A stretch of DNA of 64,000 bases, taken from the NCBI GenBank assembly GCA_002356455.1, contig AP017968.1:2852001-2916000 (forward strand). Reading direction: 5' to 3'. The translations under genes were made by a program, and so were the position numbers. Of this stretch, positions 1-8,149 are shown in pieces. The DNA is from Fusobacterium varium. Its GTDB lineage: Bacteria > Fusobacteriota > Fusobacteriia > Fusobacteriales > Fusobacteriaceae. Position 1 is the first letter of the stretch. The number at the start of each line of letters is the position of its first letter. The notes under the pieces were generated by a model, which did not search any database, was not told where the DNA came from, and saw only the letters and a program-made list of their open reading frames with translations.

Positions 1-1
1 A

Positions 2-94
2 GATTTTTTCAGTGTAATGGGATTCCCTATTAGTAAATTTGTTGAAAAAATTTCTCATTTAGGTATAGAACTAAAAGATATAGAAAACATATAA
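2..94 (+). CDS. maf: C-terminal end of a Maf-family nucleotide pyrophosphatase (partial)
   Basis: Only the last 30 codons are inside the window, reading DFFSVMGFPISKFVEKISHL and ending in ENI before a TAA stop. The pattern F-x-x-V-M-G-F-P-I-S, a few residues from the C terminus, matches the end of Maf septum-formation-inhibitor-like proteins, which hydrolyse non-canonical or modified nucleoside triphosphates in the cytoplasm. The stop lies 31 bases before mreB on the same strand, and maf next to mreB is a familiar arrangement. The call rests on a short tail plus this context, so the family is likely but not certain. Confidence 0.65.
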   Translation, partial: DFFSVMGFPISKFVEKISHLGIELKDIENI

Positions 95-125
95 TAAAAA
101 ACATAAATACATTTAGAGGTGAAGA

Positions 126-1172
126 ATGAAGAGATATTTTAACAAATTTTTAGGTTTTTTTTCTGAAGATTTAGGAATTGACTTAGGAACATCTAATACA
201 TTAATATGTGTAAAAGATAAGGGGATTATTTTAAACGAACCCTCTGTAGTTGCTATAAATACAAGAACAAAAGATATATTTGAAGTTGGTGAAAGAGCTA
301 AACTTATGATAGGTAGAACTCCAAACAACCTTGATACAATAAGACCTTTAAAAAATGGAGTTATTGCTGATTATGAAATAACAGAAAAAATGCTTAGTTC
401 TTTTTATAAAAGAGTAAGCCACAATAGATTTTTTTCAAGTCCAAGAGTTATTATTTGTGTTCCTGCTGGAGTTACTCAAGTTGAAAAAAGAGCAGTTATA
501 GAAGTAACTAGAGAGGCGGGAGCTAGAGAGGCATATCTTGTTGAAGAACCTATGGCTGCTGCAATTGGTATAGGATTAAATATTTTTGAACCTGAAGGAA
601 ATATGATTGTAGATATTGGTGGAGGTACATCTGAATTAGCTGTTATATCTTTGGGAGGAGTTGTTAAAACTTCATCTTTTAGAGTAGCAGGAGATAGATT
701 TGATACTACAATAATAGAATACATCAGACAAAAACACAATCTTTTAATTGGAGAAAAAACTGCTGAAGATATTAAAAAGCAAATAGGAGCTGTTGTTGAA
801 CTTGAAGAGGATATTTCAATTGATATCAGTGGTAGAAATGCTCTTAATGGACTTCCTAAAGATATAAAAATATATTCTTCTGAAATAGTAGAAGCTTTAA
901 GTGAATTATTACAGCAAATAATAGAAGAAATAAAAGTTATTCTTGAGAAAACACCTCCTGAATTATCTTCTGATATAAAAAGAAGAGGAATCTATATCAC
1001 TGGTGGTGGAGCACTTCTTAGAGGTATAGATAAAAAGATTTCTGAAAGTCTCAACCTAAATGTAACTATTTCTGAAGATCCATTAAATGCTGTTATAAAT
1101 GGTATTCAAATACTTTTAAAGAATTTCCATATTTATAATAAAGTTTTAATTTCTCCAGAAACTGACTATTGA
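126..1172 (+). CDS. mreB: Rod-shape-determining actin homolog MreB
   Basis: The 348-residue protein is the bacterial actin that polymerises under the inner membrane and guides lateral peptidoglycan synthesis. It shows the actin-fold ATP-binding signatures: phosphate-1 motif DLGTSNT at residues 19-25, phosphate-2 motif IVDIGGGTSELAV near 160-172, and adenosine motif YITGGGALLRGI near 289-300. Length is normal for MreB. The first residues (KRYFNKFLGFF) are basic and aromatic, consistent with a membrane-associating N terminus. An AGAGGTGA ribosome site precedes the ATG. It lies between maf and a secreted protein gene. No mreC/mreD follows, so those would have to be elsewhere. Confidence 0.95.
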   Translation: MKRYFNKFLGFFSEDLGIDLGTSNTLICVKDKGIILNEPSVVAINTRTKDIFEVGERAKLMIGRTPNNLDTIRPLKNGVIADYEITEKMLSSFYKRVSHNRFFSSPRVIICVPAGVTQVEKRAVIEVTREAGAREAYLVEEPMAAAIGIGLNIFEPEGNMIVDIGGGTSELAVISLGGVVKTSSFRVAGDRFDTTIIEYIRQKHNLLIGEKTAEDIKKQIGAVVELEEDISIDISGRNALNGLPKDIKIYSSEIVEALSELLQQIIEEIKVILEKTPPELSSDIKRRGIYITGGGALLRGIDKKISESLNLNVTISEDPLNAVINGIQILLKNFHIYNKVLISPETDY

Positions 1173-1194
1173 TTTTAGAGAAAGAAGGGGTTAT

Positions 1195-2820
1195 ATGAAA
1201 AGATTTATTTTAATTTTTCTTATGATACATACCTTTTCATATAGTAACTATCTCATTAGTAATAGTGAGATAGTTCTTTTTTATGATAAAAATTTTAATA
1301 GTGTCCACTTCATAAAAGGAGATGTTTTTAATCCTATAGATATCTCTAAAATAGAAGGAAAAATAATTATTGATGGAAATGAAATAATATCTATCAATCG
1401 TTTTTTTAATAGAACTGAAATGGTTCCCGGGACTAATATTTTAAAACTTTACTATTCCATCAATGGACAGAATATAGATGTGACTATTATTCCGTCTATG
1501 CTGGAAAGAGAAAAGCTGTATGTAATAGTAGATTTAAAAAATTTAATAACTGATAAAAAAATAGGTTTTGCTTTCCATATATTCCCTCAACAGGACAATG
1601 GAAATATAGAATTTATACGAGATTCAAATTCTTACGTTTATGGAAAACACATATTTTTCAAATCAGAAAATTATGGTGGACAAGCATTCATTGGAAGAGA
1701 TGACGTAATTGAAAACTTTGTTTTGGAACAAGTTACAGGTAAAACTAAAAAATATCAAGATGATAATTTATATTATATCATCAGTAATGTAGATAAAGAT
1801 GAGCCTATTCTTTTTACATTCAAGTTTTTTGAAAATTTTAAAAATAATAACCTTATAAAAAGTAATGATGTTACAGCTGATGAATTCAATTACTGGCTTG
1901 GGCTTAAATCTGAACAGAAAAATTTTAAAAATCAAGAAAGTGTCAATACCCAGTTAAGAATGCTGGATATTATAACTTCAAGAGCTGTTATTCCTGATTC
2001 TATTTCTTACAATAACAGCAAAGAAAATCTTACTAATAAAATGAAGCTTTATTATATATCCAGCTTATTTAAAAATGATTTTGATGCAAGAAAGATGTTT
2101 GTTGATATCAATATAAGAAAAACTGAAACTGAAAGTGCTGCTTATTACACTTATCTTTTCAGATATTTAAATGACCAAAATAAAATGTTTGACAGTAACT
2201 TCTTTAACTGGAAAATTAAACCTGAAGTTCTTTCTATGGTTGACTCTATTGAAAATAATGGAGAAATATTTGATGGAAGAGATAATATTTATAATTATTA
2301 TACACAATATAAACTTTTAGAAATAATATCACAATTAGATGAATTTAAAGAAGATATGAAATGGATTGAAGAAAGAAAAAATCTTCTTCATCAGTTTATA
2401 ATAAAAAACTATACTTTTGAAGATGGAATAAAGACTAGAAGAGCAGATGGAAAAAGTAGTTATAAAAATGTAGCTTATTTGGACATACTTCCAAAAAATA
2501 ATCAGAAAAAAATACTGTTATCTGATTATCAAAAATACTATAATGAAAAATCAGGTGTTCTGACTGATAAAAATAAAGATGTTGTAGACATAGAATATAA
2601 CTTAAATTTCATTATAAAACTATATGAAAATGGATTTAAAGAAATAGCTGACAAGCTTCTTTTTAATCTTGAGACTATAATAGAAAAAAATAATTCGTAT
2701 ATAGTTCCTAAAATCTATTTAGATAAAAGTAATTCTGCTGGAATATATGGAGAACTTCTTTATTTATATTTAACAGCTGTCCAATATAGGGAGAATAACA
2801 ATAATGAGCATACAAAATAA
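1195..2820 (+). CDS. Secreted protein of unknown function in the mreB-scpB operon
   Basis: I do not recognise this 541-residue protein. It begins with a short signal peptide (MKRFILIFLMIHTFSYS, likely cleaved after residue 17), so it is exported to the periplasm or beyond. The first ~230 residues look beta-rich. The remainder is probably alpha-helical, with aromatic and charged repeats and stretches such as MFDSNFFNWKIKPEVL and YYTYLFRYLNDQNK, and an (alpha/alpha)-toroid fold of the glycoside-hydrolase type is conceivable. No catalytic motif can be assigned. An AGAAGGGG ribosome site precedes the ATG. Its 3' end overlaps scpB by 17 bases, so the genes are co-transcribed. Its place beside mreB suggests, without proving, an envelope role. 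Confidence 0.75.
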   Translation: MKRFILIFLMIHTFSYSNYLISNSEIVLFYDKNFNSVHFIKGDVFNPIDISKIEGKIIIDGNEIISINRFFNRTEMVPGTNILKLYYSINGQNIDVTIIPSMLEREKLYVIVDLKNLITDKKIGFAFHIFPQQDNGNIEFIRDSNSYVYGKHIFFKSENYGGQAFIGRDDVIENFVLEQVTGKTKKYQDDNLYYIISNVDKDEPILFTFKFFENFKNNNLIKSNDVTADEFNYWLGLKSEQKNFKNQESVNTQLRMLDIITSRAVIPDSISYNNSKENLTNKMKLYYISSLFKNDFDARKMFVDINIRKTETESAAYYTYLFRYLNDQNKMFDSNFFNWKIKPEVLSMVDSIENNGEIFDGRDNIYNYYTQYKLLEIISQLDEFKEDMKWIEERKNLLHQFIIKNYTFEDGIKTRRADGKSSYKNVAYLDILPKNNQKKILLSDYQKYYNEKSGVLTDKNKDVVDIEYNLNFIIKLYENGFKEIADKLLFNLETIIEKNNSYIVPKIYLDKSNSAGIYGELLYLYLTAVQYRENNNNEHTK

Positions 2821-3340
2821 AATAGAAGCTATCCTTCTCTTAGGAGGAGATGAAATAAAAATAAAAGATCTTTGTAAGTTTTTTTCTCTTTCTATTGAAG
2901 AAATCATGAAAATACTGGAAGATTTAAAATTAGAACGAAAAAATAGTGGTATCAATATCGAATTCAGTGGTGAGTTTGTATATTTAGTAACCAATCCTCT
3001 TTATGGTGAATTTATCAATCAATATTTTGAACATGAATCCAAACCTAAAAAACTTTCAGGTGCTGCTCTTGAAACTCTTTCCATAATAGCTTACAGGCAG
3101 CCTATTACTAAAAGTGAAGTAGAATCTATAAGAGGAGTTTCTGTAGATAGAATAATTCAAAACCTTGAAGAAAAAAAATTCGTCAGAGTATGTGGAAAAA
3201 AAGAAGGTATTGGAAGAGCCAATTTATATGAAATAACAGATAAGTTTTTAGGATATATTGGAATAAGTTCTATAAATGAACTTCCTAATTACTTAGAAGT
3301 AAAGGGGAGACCAGAAAATGGAGGAAATGAGGATAAATAA
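2804..3340 (+). CDS. scpB: Segregation and condensation protein B
   Basis: The 178-residue protein is the winged-helix kleisin-associated subunit of the SMC-ScpA-ScpB condensin, which organises the nucleoid for segregation. The N-terminal winged helix starts IEAILLLGGDEIKIKDL. The hallmark second winged helix (AALETLSIIAYRQPITKSEV, then IRGVSVDRII) occupies about residues 85-120, followed by GRANLYEITDKFL. The length is typical. The ATG lies inside the preceding gene and the 3' end overlaps the next gene by 23 bases, implying translational coupling. scpA is not in the window. Confidence 0.92.
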   Translation: MSIQNKIEAILLLGGDEIKIKDLCKFFSLSIEEIMKILEDLKLERKNSGINIEFSGEFVYLVTNPLYGEFINQYFEHESKPKKLSGAALETLSIIAYRQPITKSEVESIRGVSVDRIIQNLEEKKFVRVCGKKEGIGRANLYEITDKFLGYIGISSINELPNYLEVKGRPENGGNEDK

Positions 3341-4028
3341 ATATCTAGCTTCTCTTGGAATTGCTTCAAGAAGAGAAGTGGATAAAATGATAGAAGAAGG
3401 AGCTATAAAAATAAATGGAGAAAAGGCTACTCCAGGTATTAAAGTCAGTGACAAAGATGAAATTTATATAAGAGGCAAGAAAATAGAAAAATATACTGAG
3501 AAAAAAGTCTATTATATTCTTAATAAACCTTTGGAAGTATTAAGTTCATCAAAAGATGACAGAGGAAGAAAAACTGTAGTTGACCTCATCAACTGTAAAG
3601 AAAGGATATTTCCTATTGGAAGATTAGACTATAATACTTCAGGTCTTATTATACTTACTAATGATGGAGAGCTTTTTAATAAAATAATTCATCCAAAAGC
3701 AGAAATATTTAAAGAATATTATGCTAAAGTTTTTGGAGAAATAAAAGAAAATAATGTTGAGCTCCTTAGAAAAGGAATTGAACTGGATGATGGAATTACT
3801 CTTCCTGCCAATGTTAGAGTATTAAGAAGAGAAAAAGGAAAAACTGAACTTTTAGTTGCTATAAGAGAAGGAAGAAATCGGCAGGTAAGAAGAATGCTGG
3901 ACAAAATAAACCATCCTGTGATAACTCTGAGAAGAGAAAAAATAGGAAATCTTTCTCTTGGTAATCTAAAATTAGGAGAATACAGAGAACTTACAAATGA
4001 AGAAATAAATTATTTATATTCATTATAA
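3318..4028 (+). CDS. rluB: Pseudouridine synthase, RsuA/RluB family
   Basis: The 236-residue protein has an N-terminal S4 RNA-binding domain (about residues 4-50, RINKYLASLGIASRREVDKM) followed by the RsuA/RluB catalytic domain. The catalytic aspartate is in GRLDYNTSGLII near residue 100, and GRNRQVRRMLDKI is the usual RNA-contacting segment. The family isomerises specific uridines of rRNA, and RluB acts on 23S rRNA. The choice between the RluB, RluE and RsuA specificities is inferred. GGGGAG eight bases upstream supports the ATG used, and a second ATG three codons on is possible. An scpB-rluB pair is common in bacteria. Confidence 0.88.
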   Translation: MEEMRINKYLASLGIASRREVDKMIEEGAIKINGEKATPGIKVSDKDEIYIRGKKIEKYTEKKVYYILNKPLEVLSSSKDDRGRKTVVDLINCKERIFPIGRLDYNTSGLIILTNDGELFNKIIHPKAEIFKEYYAKVFGEIKENNVELLRKGIELDDGITLPANVRVLRREKGKTELLVAIREGRNRQVRRMLDKINHPVITLRREKIGNLSLGNLKLGEYRELTNEEINYLYSL

Positions 4029-4052
4029 AATTTAAATTTTGAGGAGGAAAAT

Positions 4053-4343
4053 ATGGCTTTGACTAGAGAAGAAGTTCTAAATGTGGCTAAACTTGCTAGA
4101 CTTAAATTCGCCCCTGAAGAAATAGAGAAATTTCAGGTAGAGCTGAATGATATACTAGGATATATTGATATGCTGGATGAAATAAATACTGATGAGGTAA
4201 AACCTCTTATCCAGGTCAACAACACAGTTAATAATTTAAGAGAAGATGAAGTGAGAGAATCATTATCAATGGAAAAAGCTCTTTCTAATGCTCCTGATTC
4301 TGGAGATGGAGCTATAGTGGTTCCAAAAGTTGTTGGTGAATAA
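4053..4343 (+). CDS. gatC: Asp-tRNA(Asn)/Glu-tRNA(Gln) amidotransferase subunit C
   Basis: The 96-residue protein is the small wrapping subunit of GatCAB, which holds GatA and GatB together. It has the characteristic start LTREEVLNVAKLARLKFAPEE and the middle motif LNDILGYIDMLDEINTDEVKP, with LREDEVRESL after it. A strong GGAGG precedes it. It is the first gene of gatCAB, 24 bases after the pseudouridine synthase gene and 24 bases before gatA, probably one operon. Confidence 0.95.
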   Translation: MALTREEVLNVAKLARLKFAPEEIEKFQVELNDILGYIDMLDEINTDEVKPLIQVNNTVNNLREDEVRESLSMEKALSNAPDSGDGAIVVPKVVGE

Positions 4344-4367
4344 TAAAATACAAGGAGGATTTTCTAA

Positions 4368-5825
4368 ATGGAAAATTTTTATAAATTATCTGCTGTTGAG
4401 ATAAAAGAAAAAATCTCAAAAGGTGAGATAAAATCTGAAGATGTTGTAAAAGAAATATTTGAAAGAATAGAAAAAATTGATGGAAATATAGGAAGCTTTG
4501 TTTATCTTAGAAAAGAAAAAGCTTTAGAAGAAGCAAGAAGAGTCGATGAGAAAGTAAAAAATGGTGAAAAACTTGGTATTTTAGCTGGAATACCTGTTTC
4601 TATAAAAGATAATATGGTTTCTGAAGGAGATATAAGTACTTCTTGTTCTAAAATACTTGAAGGATATACTGGAATATATGATGCCACTGCTGTAAAAAAA
4701 TTAAAAGAAGCAGATGCAATCATTATTGGTATAACTAATATGGATGAATTTGCTATGGGAAGTACCACAAAAACTTCTTGTTATAAAAAAACAAAAAACC
4801 CTTGGGATACTGAAAGAGTTCCAGGTGGAAGCAGTGGAGGAGCTGCAGCTTCAATAGCTGCTCAAGAAGCCTTTATTTCTCTTGGGTCAGATACTGGTGG
4901 AAGTATCAGGCAGCCAGCTTCTTTTTGTGGAGTAGTTGGAATGAAACCTACTTATGGAAGAGTTTCAAGATATGGACTTATGGCATTTGCTTCATCATTG
5001 GATCAAATAGGTCCTATAGCTAAAACTGTGGCTGATATAGCTCTTTGTCTGAATGCCATTGCTGGTGAAGATGATTATGATGCTACTGTATCTAAAAAAG
5101 AAGTTCCTGACTATACAAAATTTTTAGGAAAAGATATCAAAGGAATGAAAATTGGTGTTCCTAAAGAATATTTTATTGATGGAATAAAAGCAGATGTAAA
5201 AAAAGTAATAGATGAAGCTCTTGCAAAATTTAAAGAACTTGGTGCTGAAATAATTAAAATATCTCTTCCTCATACTAAATATGCTGTTCCTACTTACTAT
5301 GTACTTGCTCCAGCTGAAGCAAGTTCAAATCTTGCAAGATTTGATGGAGTGAGATATGGATATAGAAGCAAGGATATTAAAAATATAGATGATCTATACA
5401 TTAATTCAAGAACAGAAGGTTTTGGAGATGAAGTTAAAAGAAGAATAATGATTGGAACTTATGTATTAAGTGCTGGTTTTTATGATGCTTACTTCAAAAA
5501 AGCTCAAAAAGTTAGAAAGCTTATTAAAGATGATTTTGATAAGGCTTTTGAAAATGTAGATATTATATTCACTCCAGTATCTCCAAGTACAGCTTTTAAA
5601 TTAGATGATATAAAAACTCCTATTGAATTATATCTTGAAGATATATTCACAATTTCTGCCAACTTAGCAGGTATTCCTGGTATTTCCATACCAGCTGGAC
5701 TTGCTGATGGACTGCCTGTTGGTATACAGCTTCTTGGAAAACCTTTCTGTGAGGGAGAACTTATACAAGCTGGAGATGCATTTGAAAAAATTAGAGGAGA
5801 ATGGAAACTTCCTATATTGGATTAG
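4368..5825 (+). CDS. gatA: Glutamyl-tRNA(Gln)/aspartyl-tRNA(Asn) amidotransferase subunit A
   Basis: The 485-residue amidase-signature protein frees ammonia from glutamine for amidation of mischarged Glu-tRNA(Gln) or Asp-tRNA(Asn). The catalytic triad is visible: Lys80 in SIKDNM, cis-Ser155 in PGGSSGGAAA, and nucleophile Ser179 in GSDTGGSIRQP. Length and spacing match GatA. It sits between gatC and gatB with AAGGAGG upstream. Presence of GatCAB implies indirect Gln-tRNA and/or Asn-tRNA formation in this organism. Confidence 0.96.
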   Translation: MENFYKLSAVEIKEKISKGEIKSEDVVKEIFERIEKIDGNIGSFVYLRKEKALEEARRVDEKVKNGEKLGILAGIPVSIKDNMVSEGDISTSCSKILEGYTGIYDATAVKKLKEADAIIIGITNMDEFAMGSTTKTSCYKKTKNPWDTERVPGGSSGGAAASIAAQEAFISLGSDTGGSIRQPASFCGVVGMKPTYGRVSRYGLMAFASSLDQIGPIAKTVADIALCLNAIAGEDDYDATVSKKEVPDYTKFLGKDIKGMKIGVPKEYFIDGIKADVKKVIDEALAKFKELGAEIIKISLPHTKYAVPTYYVLAPAEASSNLARFDGVRYGYRSKDIKNIDDLYINSRTEGFGDEVKRRIMIGTYVLSAGFYDAYFKKAQKVRKLIKDDFDKAFENVDIIFTPVSPSTAFKLDDIKTPIELYLEDIFTISANLAGIPGISIPAGLADGLPVGIQLLGKPFCEGELIQAGDAFEKIRGEWKLPILD

Positions 5826-5855
5826 GAAGCTTCTATTTTAGAAGGAGAGATAAAT

Positions 5856-7301
5856 ATGTTGAGAGAATGGGAATCAGTAATAGGATTGGAGGTTCACCTT
5901 CAATTAAAAACTGGAACAAAAGTTTGGTGTGGTTGTAGTGCTGACTATGATAATGCTGACTCTAATACACATACTTGTCCTATTTGTTTAGGACATCCTG
6001 GAGCTCTTCCTAAACTTAATAAGAAAGTTGTGGAATATGCTGTAAAAGCGGGACTTGCACTTAACTGCAAAATAAATAATGAGAGTGGATTTGATAGAAA
6101 AAATTATTTTTACCCTGATACTCCGAAAAACTATCAAATAACTCAATTTGATAAATCCTATGCTGAAAAAGGATTTTTAGAATTTAAACTTAATTCTGGA
6201 AGAATGGTAAAAGTTGGTATTACTAAAATTCAAATAGAAGAAGATGCCGCAAAATCTATTCATGCTGAGCATGAATCTCTTATAAACTTTAACAGAGCTT
6301 CTATACCATTGATAGAAATAATTTCTGATCCTGATATGAGAACTTCAGAAGAAGCCTATGAATACCTTAATACTTTAAAAAGTATTATTAAATATACTGG
6401 TATCAGTGATGTATCTATGGAACTTGGTTCTTTAAGATGTGATGCTAATATTTCTGTTATGGAAAAAGGTTCAAAAGTATTTGGAACTAGAGTAGAAGTT
6501 AAAAACCTTAACTCATTTAAAGCTGTTGCCAGAGCAATAGATTATGAAATAGGCAGACAAATAGAAACAATTGAAAATGGTGGAATAATAAATCAAGAAA
6601 CTAGACTATGGGATGAAGAAGCTCAAACTACAAGAATAATGAGAAGTAAAGAAGAGGCTATGGACTATAGATATTTTCCAGAACCTGATCTTTTAAAACT
6701 TGTTATTACAGATGAAGAAATAGAAAGTATAAAAGAAATAATGCCAGAATCTAAAGCAGATAAATTATCAAGATTTATTTCTGATTATGCTATTCCTGAA
6801 TATGATGCTAATATTCTTTGTGAAGACATTGAATTAGCTGACTATTTTGAAGCTGTAGTAAAAACTTCAAATAATCCTAAATTAAGTTCTAACTGGATTA
6901 TGACTGAAGTTATGAGAAATCTAAAAGAAAAAAATATAACAATTGATATGTTTGCTATATCTCCAGAACATTTAGGAGAAATAATTGCTCTTATAGAAAA
7001 AAATGTTATATCTACAAAAATAGCTAAAGAACTTTTTGAAATAAAGCTTACTGACAACAGAACTCCTGAAACTATAGTAAAAGAAAAAGGAATGGTTCAA
7101 GTAGCTGATACTGGTGCTATTGAAGCTATGATAGATGAAGTTATTAATACTAATCCTAAAATGGTAGAAGACTATAAAAATTCTGATGAAGGAAGAAAAC
7201 CAAGAGTCATAAAAGGACTTATTGGTCAAGTAATGAAGCTTTCTAAAGGAAAAGCCAACCCTAATATGGTTACAGAATTAATGACTAAAAAATTAAATTA
7301 A
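5856..7301 (+). CDS. gatB: Asp/Glu-tRNA amidotransferase subunit B
   Basis: The 481-residue protein is the tRNA-binding kinase/transamidase subunit of GatCAB. It phosphorylates the tRNA-bound glutamate or aspartate and amidates it with ammonia from GatA. It shows GLEVHLQLKT at the N terminus, zinc-binding cysteines (CGCSADYDN then CPICLGHPGALP), and DYRYFPEPDL in the catalytic cradle. The C-terminal part carries the Yqey-like tail with GLIGQVMKLSKGKANP. An AGAAGGAGA site precedes the ATG. It is the last gene of the operon, followed by a long hairpin. Confidence 0.96.
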   Translation: MLREWESVIGLEVHLQLKTGTKVWCGCSADYDNADSNTHTCPICLGHPGALPKLNKKVVEYAVKAGLALNCKINNESGFDRKNYFYPDTPKNYQITQFDKSYAEKGFLEFKLNSGRMVKVGITKIQIEEDAAKSIHAEHESLINFNRASIPLIEIISDPDMRTSEEAYEYLNTLKSIIKYTGISDVSMELGSLRCDANISVMEKGSKVFGTRVEVKNLNSFKAVARAIDYEIGRQIETIENGGIINQETRLWDEEAQTTRIMRSKEEAMDYRYFPEPDLLKLVITDEEIESIKEIMPESKADKLSRFISDYAIPEYDANILCEDIELADYFEAVVKTSNNPKLSSNWIMTEVMRNLKEKNITIDMFAISPEHLGEIIALIEKNVISTKIAKELFEIKLTDNRTPETIVKEKGMVQVADTGAIEAMIDEVINTNPKMVEDYKNSDEGRKPRVIKGLIGQVMKLSKGKANPNMVTELMTKKLN

Positions 7302-7305
7302 ATCT

Positions 7306-7440
7306 AAATAAAGAAAGTGATGAATTAAAAAGTTAAATTAAATTTTAGAATTTTAAAAACTAGAAAAATTTATATAAATCTTTCCAGTATAAAAATTCTA
7401 AAACTATATTTCTGCTTATAAATCACTTTCTTTTTTATTT
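7306..7440 (+). terminator. Long nested hairpin after gatB (terminator-like)
   Basis: Three tiers of inverted repeats fold together. The outer arms AAAGAAAGTGAT (7310-7321) and ATCACTTTCTTT (7422-7433) are followed by a T-run. The middle arms are TTTTAGAATTTT (7343-7354) and AAAATTCTAAAA (7392-7403). An inner arm near 7360-7387 pairs with G-U wobbles. The T-run after the outer arm fits termination of the gat operon, but a span of about 130 bases is unusually large, so a structured RNA or a small MITE-like element is possible. Confidence 0.6.
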
Positions 7441-7453
7441 AAAAAGGATTCTT

Positions 7454-7482
7454 TTGATTTAATTAGAATAAGATATATATAG
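7454..7482 (+). promoter_or_regulatory. Candidate promoter of rubrerythrin gene
   Basis: TTGATT at 7454-7459 is followed after 16-18 bases by TATATA or TATAGA, an acceptable sigma70 promoter about 45 bases before the rbr start codon. No operator was recognised. The call is by eye only. Confidence 0.45.
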
Positions 7483-7525
7483 AAATTAAAAGAGTTTGTA
7501 ATTATATTATGGAGGTGTTTTTAAT

Positions 7526-8101
7526 ATGTCTATTAGAGGTACAGAAACTGAGAAAAATCTATTAAAATCTTTCGCTGGAGAGTCTCAAGCTAGAATGAGA
7601 TATACTTATTTCGCAGAAAAAGCAAGAGAAGAAGGATTTGAACAAATTGCTAATATTTTTATAGAAACTGCTGAGAATGAAAAAGAACATGCAAGAAGAT
7701 TCTTCAGTTTCCTTGAAGGGGGAGAAGGTCTTGAAATACAGGCTGCTTATCCTGCCGGATATGTTGGAACTACTTTAGAAAACTTAAAAATGGCTGCTGC
7801 TGGAGAGCATGAAGAACATTCAGAACTTTATCCACACTTTGCAGAAGTTGCTGAAAAAGAAGGTTTTAAAGTTATTGCTGGTGTATTCAGGCTTATTTCT
7901 AAAGTTGAAATTGAACATGAAAAAAGATATTTGAAACTTTTAGAAAATATGGAAACTGACCATGTATTTAAAAAAGATGGAACTAACAGATGGAAATGTA
8001 TCTTATGTGGATATGTGCATGAAGGACCTGAAGCTCCTGCTAAATGTCCAGTTTGCCTAAATCCAAAAGCATTTTTTGAAATAAAAGAAACTAATTATTA
8101 A
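7526..8101 (+). CDS. rbr: Rubrerythrin (NADH peroxidase-type diiron protein)
   Basis: The 191-residue cytoplasmic protein reduces hydrogen peroxide in anaerobes. The ferritin-like four-helix domain (residues ~1-140) carries diiron ligands in ESQARMRYTYFAEKA, ETAENEKEHARRF and KVEIEHEKRY. The C-terminal rubredoxin domain has two CxxC pairs (CILC and CPVC), separated by 12 residues that include the GYVHEG stretch. The layout and length are canonical. A GGAGGTG site precedes the ATG. It is a monocistronic unit with its own promoter and a terminator shared with the convergent MATE gene. Confidence 0.96.
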   Translation: MSIRGTETEKNLLKSFAGESQARMRYTYFAEKAREEGFEQIANIFIETAENEKEHARRFFSFLEGGEGLEIQAAYPAGYVGTTLENLKMAAAGEHEEHSELYPHFAEVAEKEGFKVIAGVFRLISKVEIEHEKRYLKLLENMETDHVFKKDGTNRWKCILCGYVHEGPEAPAKCPVCLNPKAFFEIKETNY

Positions 8102-8112
8102 TAATTTTAAGA

Positions 8113-8147
8113 AAGAGAGCAGCCTTTTTAGGCTACCCTCTTTTTTA
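8113..8147. terminator. Bidirectional terminator between rbr and MATE gene
   Basis: The stem AGAGAGCAGCC / GGCTACCCTCT (one bulged mismatch) is followed by TTTTTT on the plus strand and by an A/T-rich run on the minus strand. It lies between two convergent genes. Confidence 0.75.
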
Positions 8148-8149
8148 TT

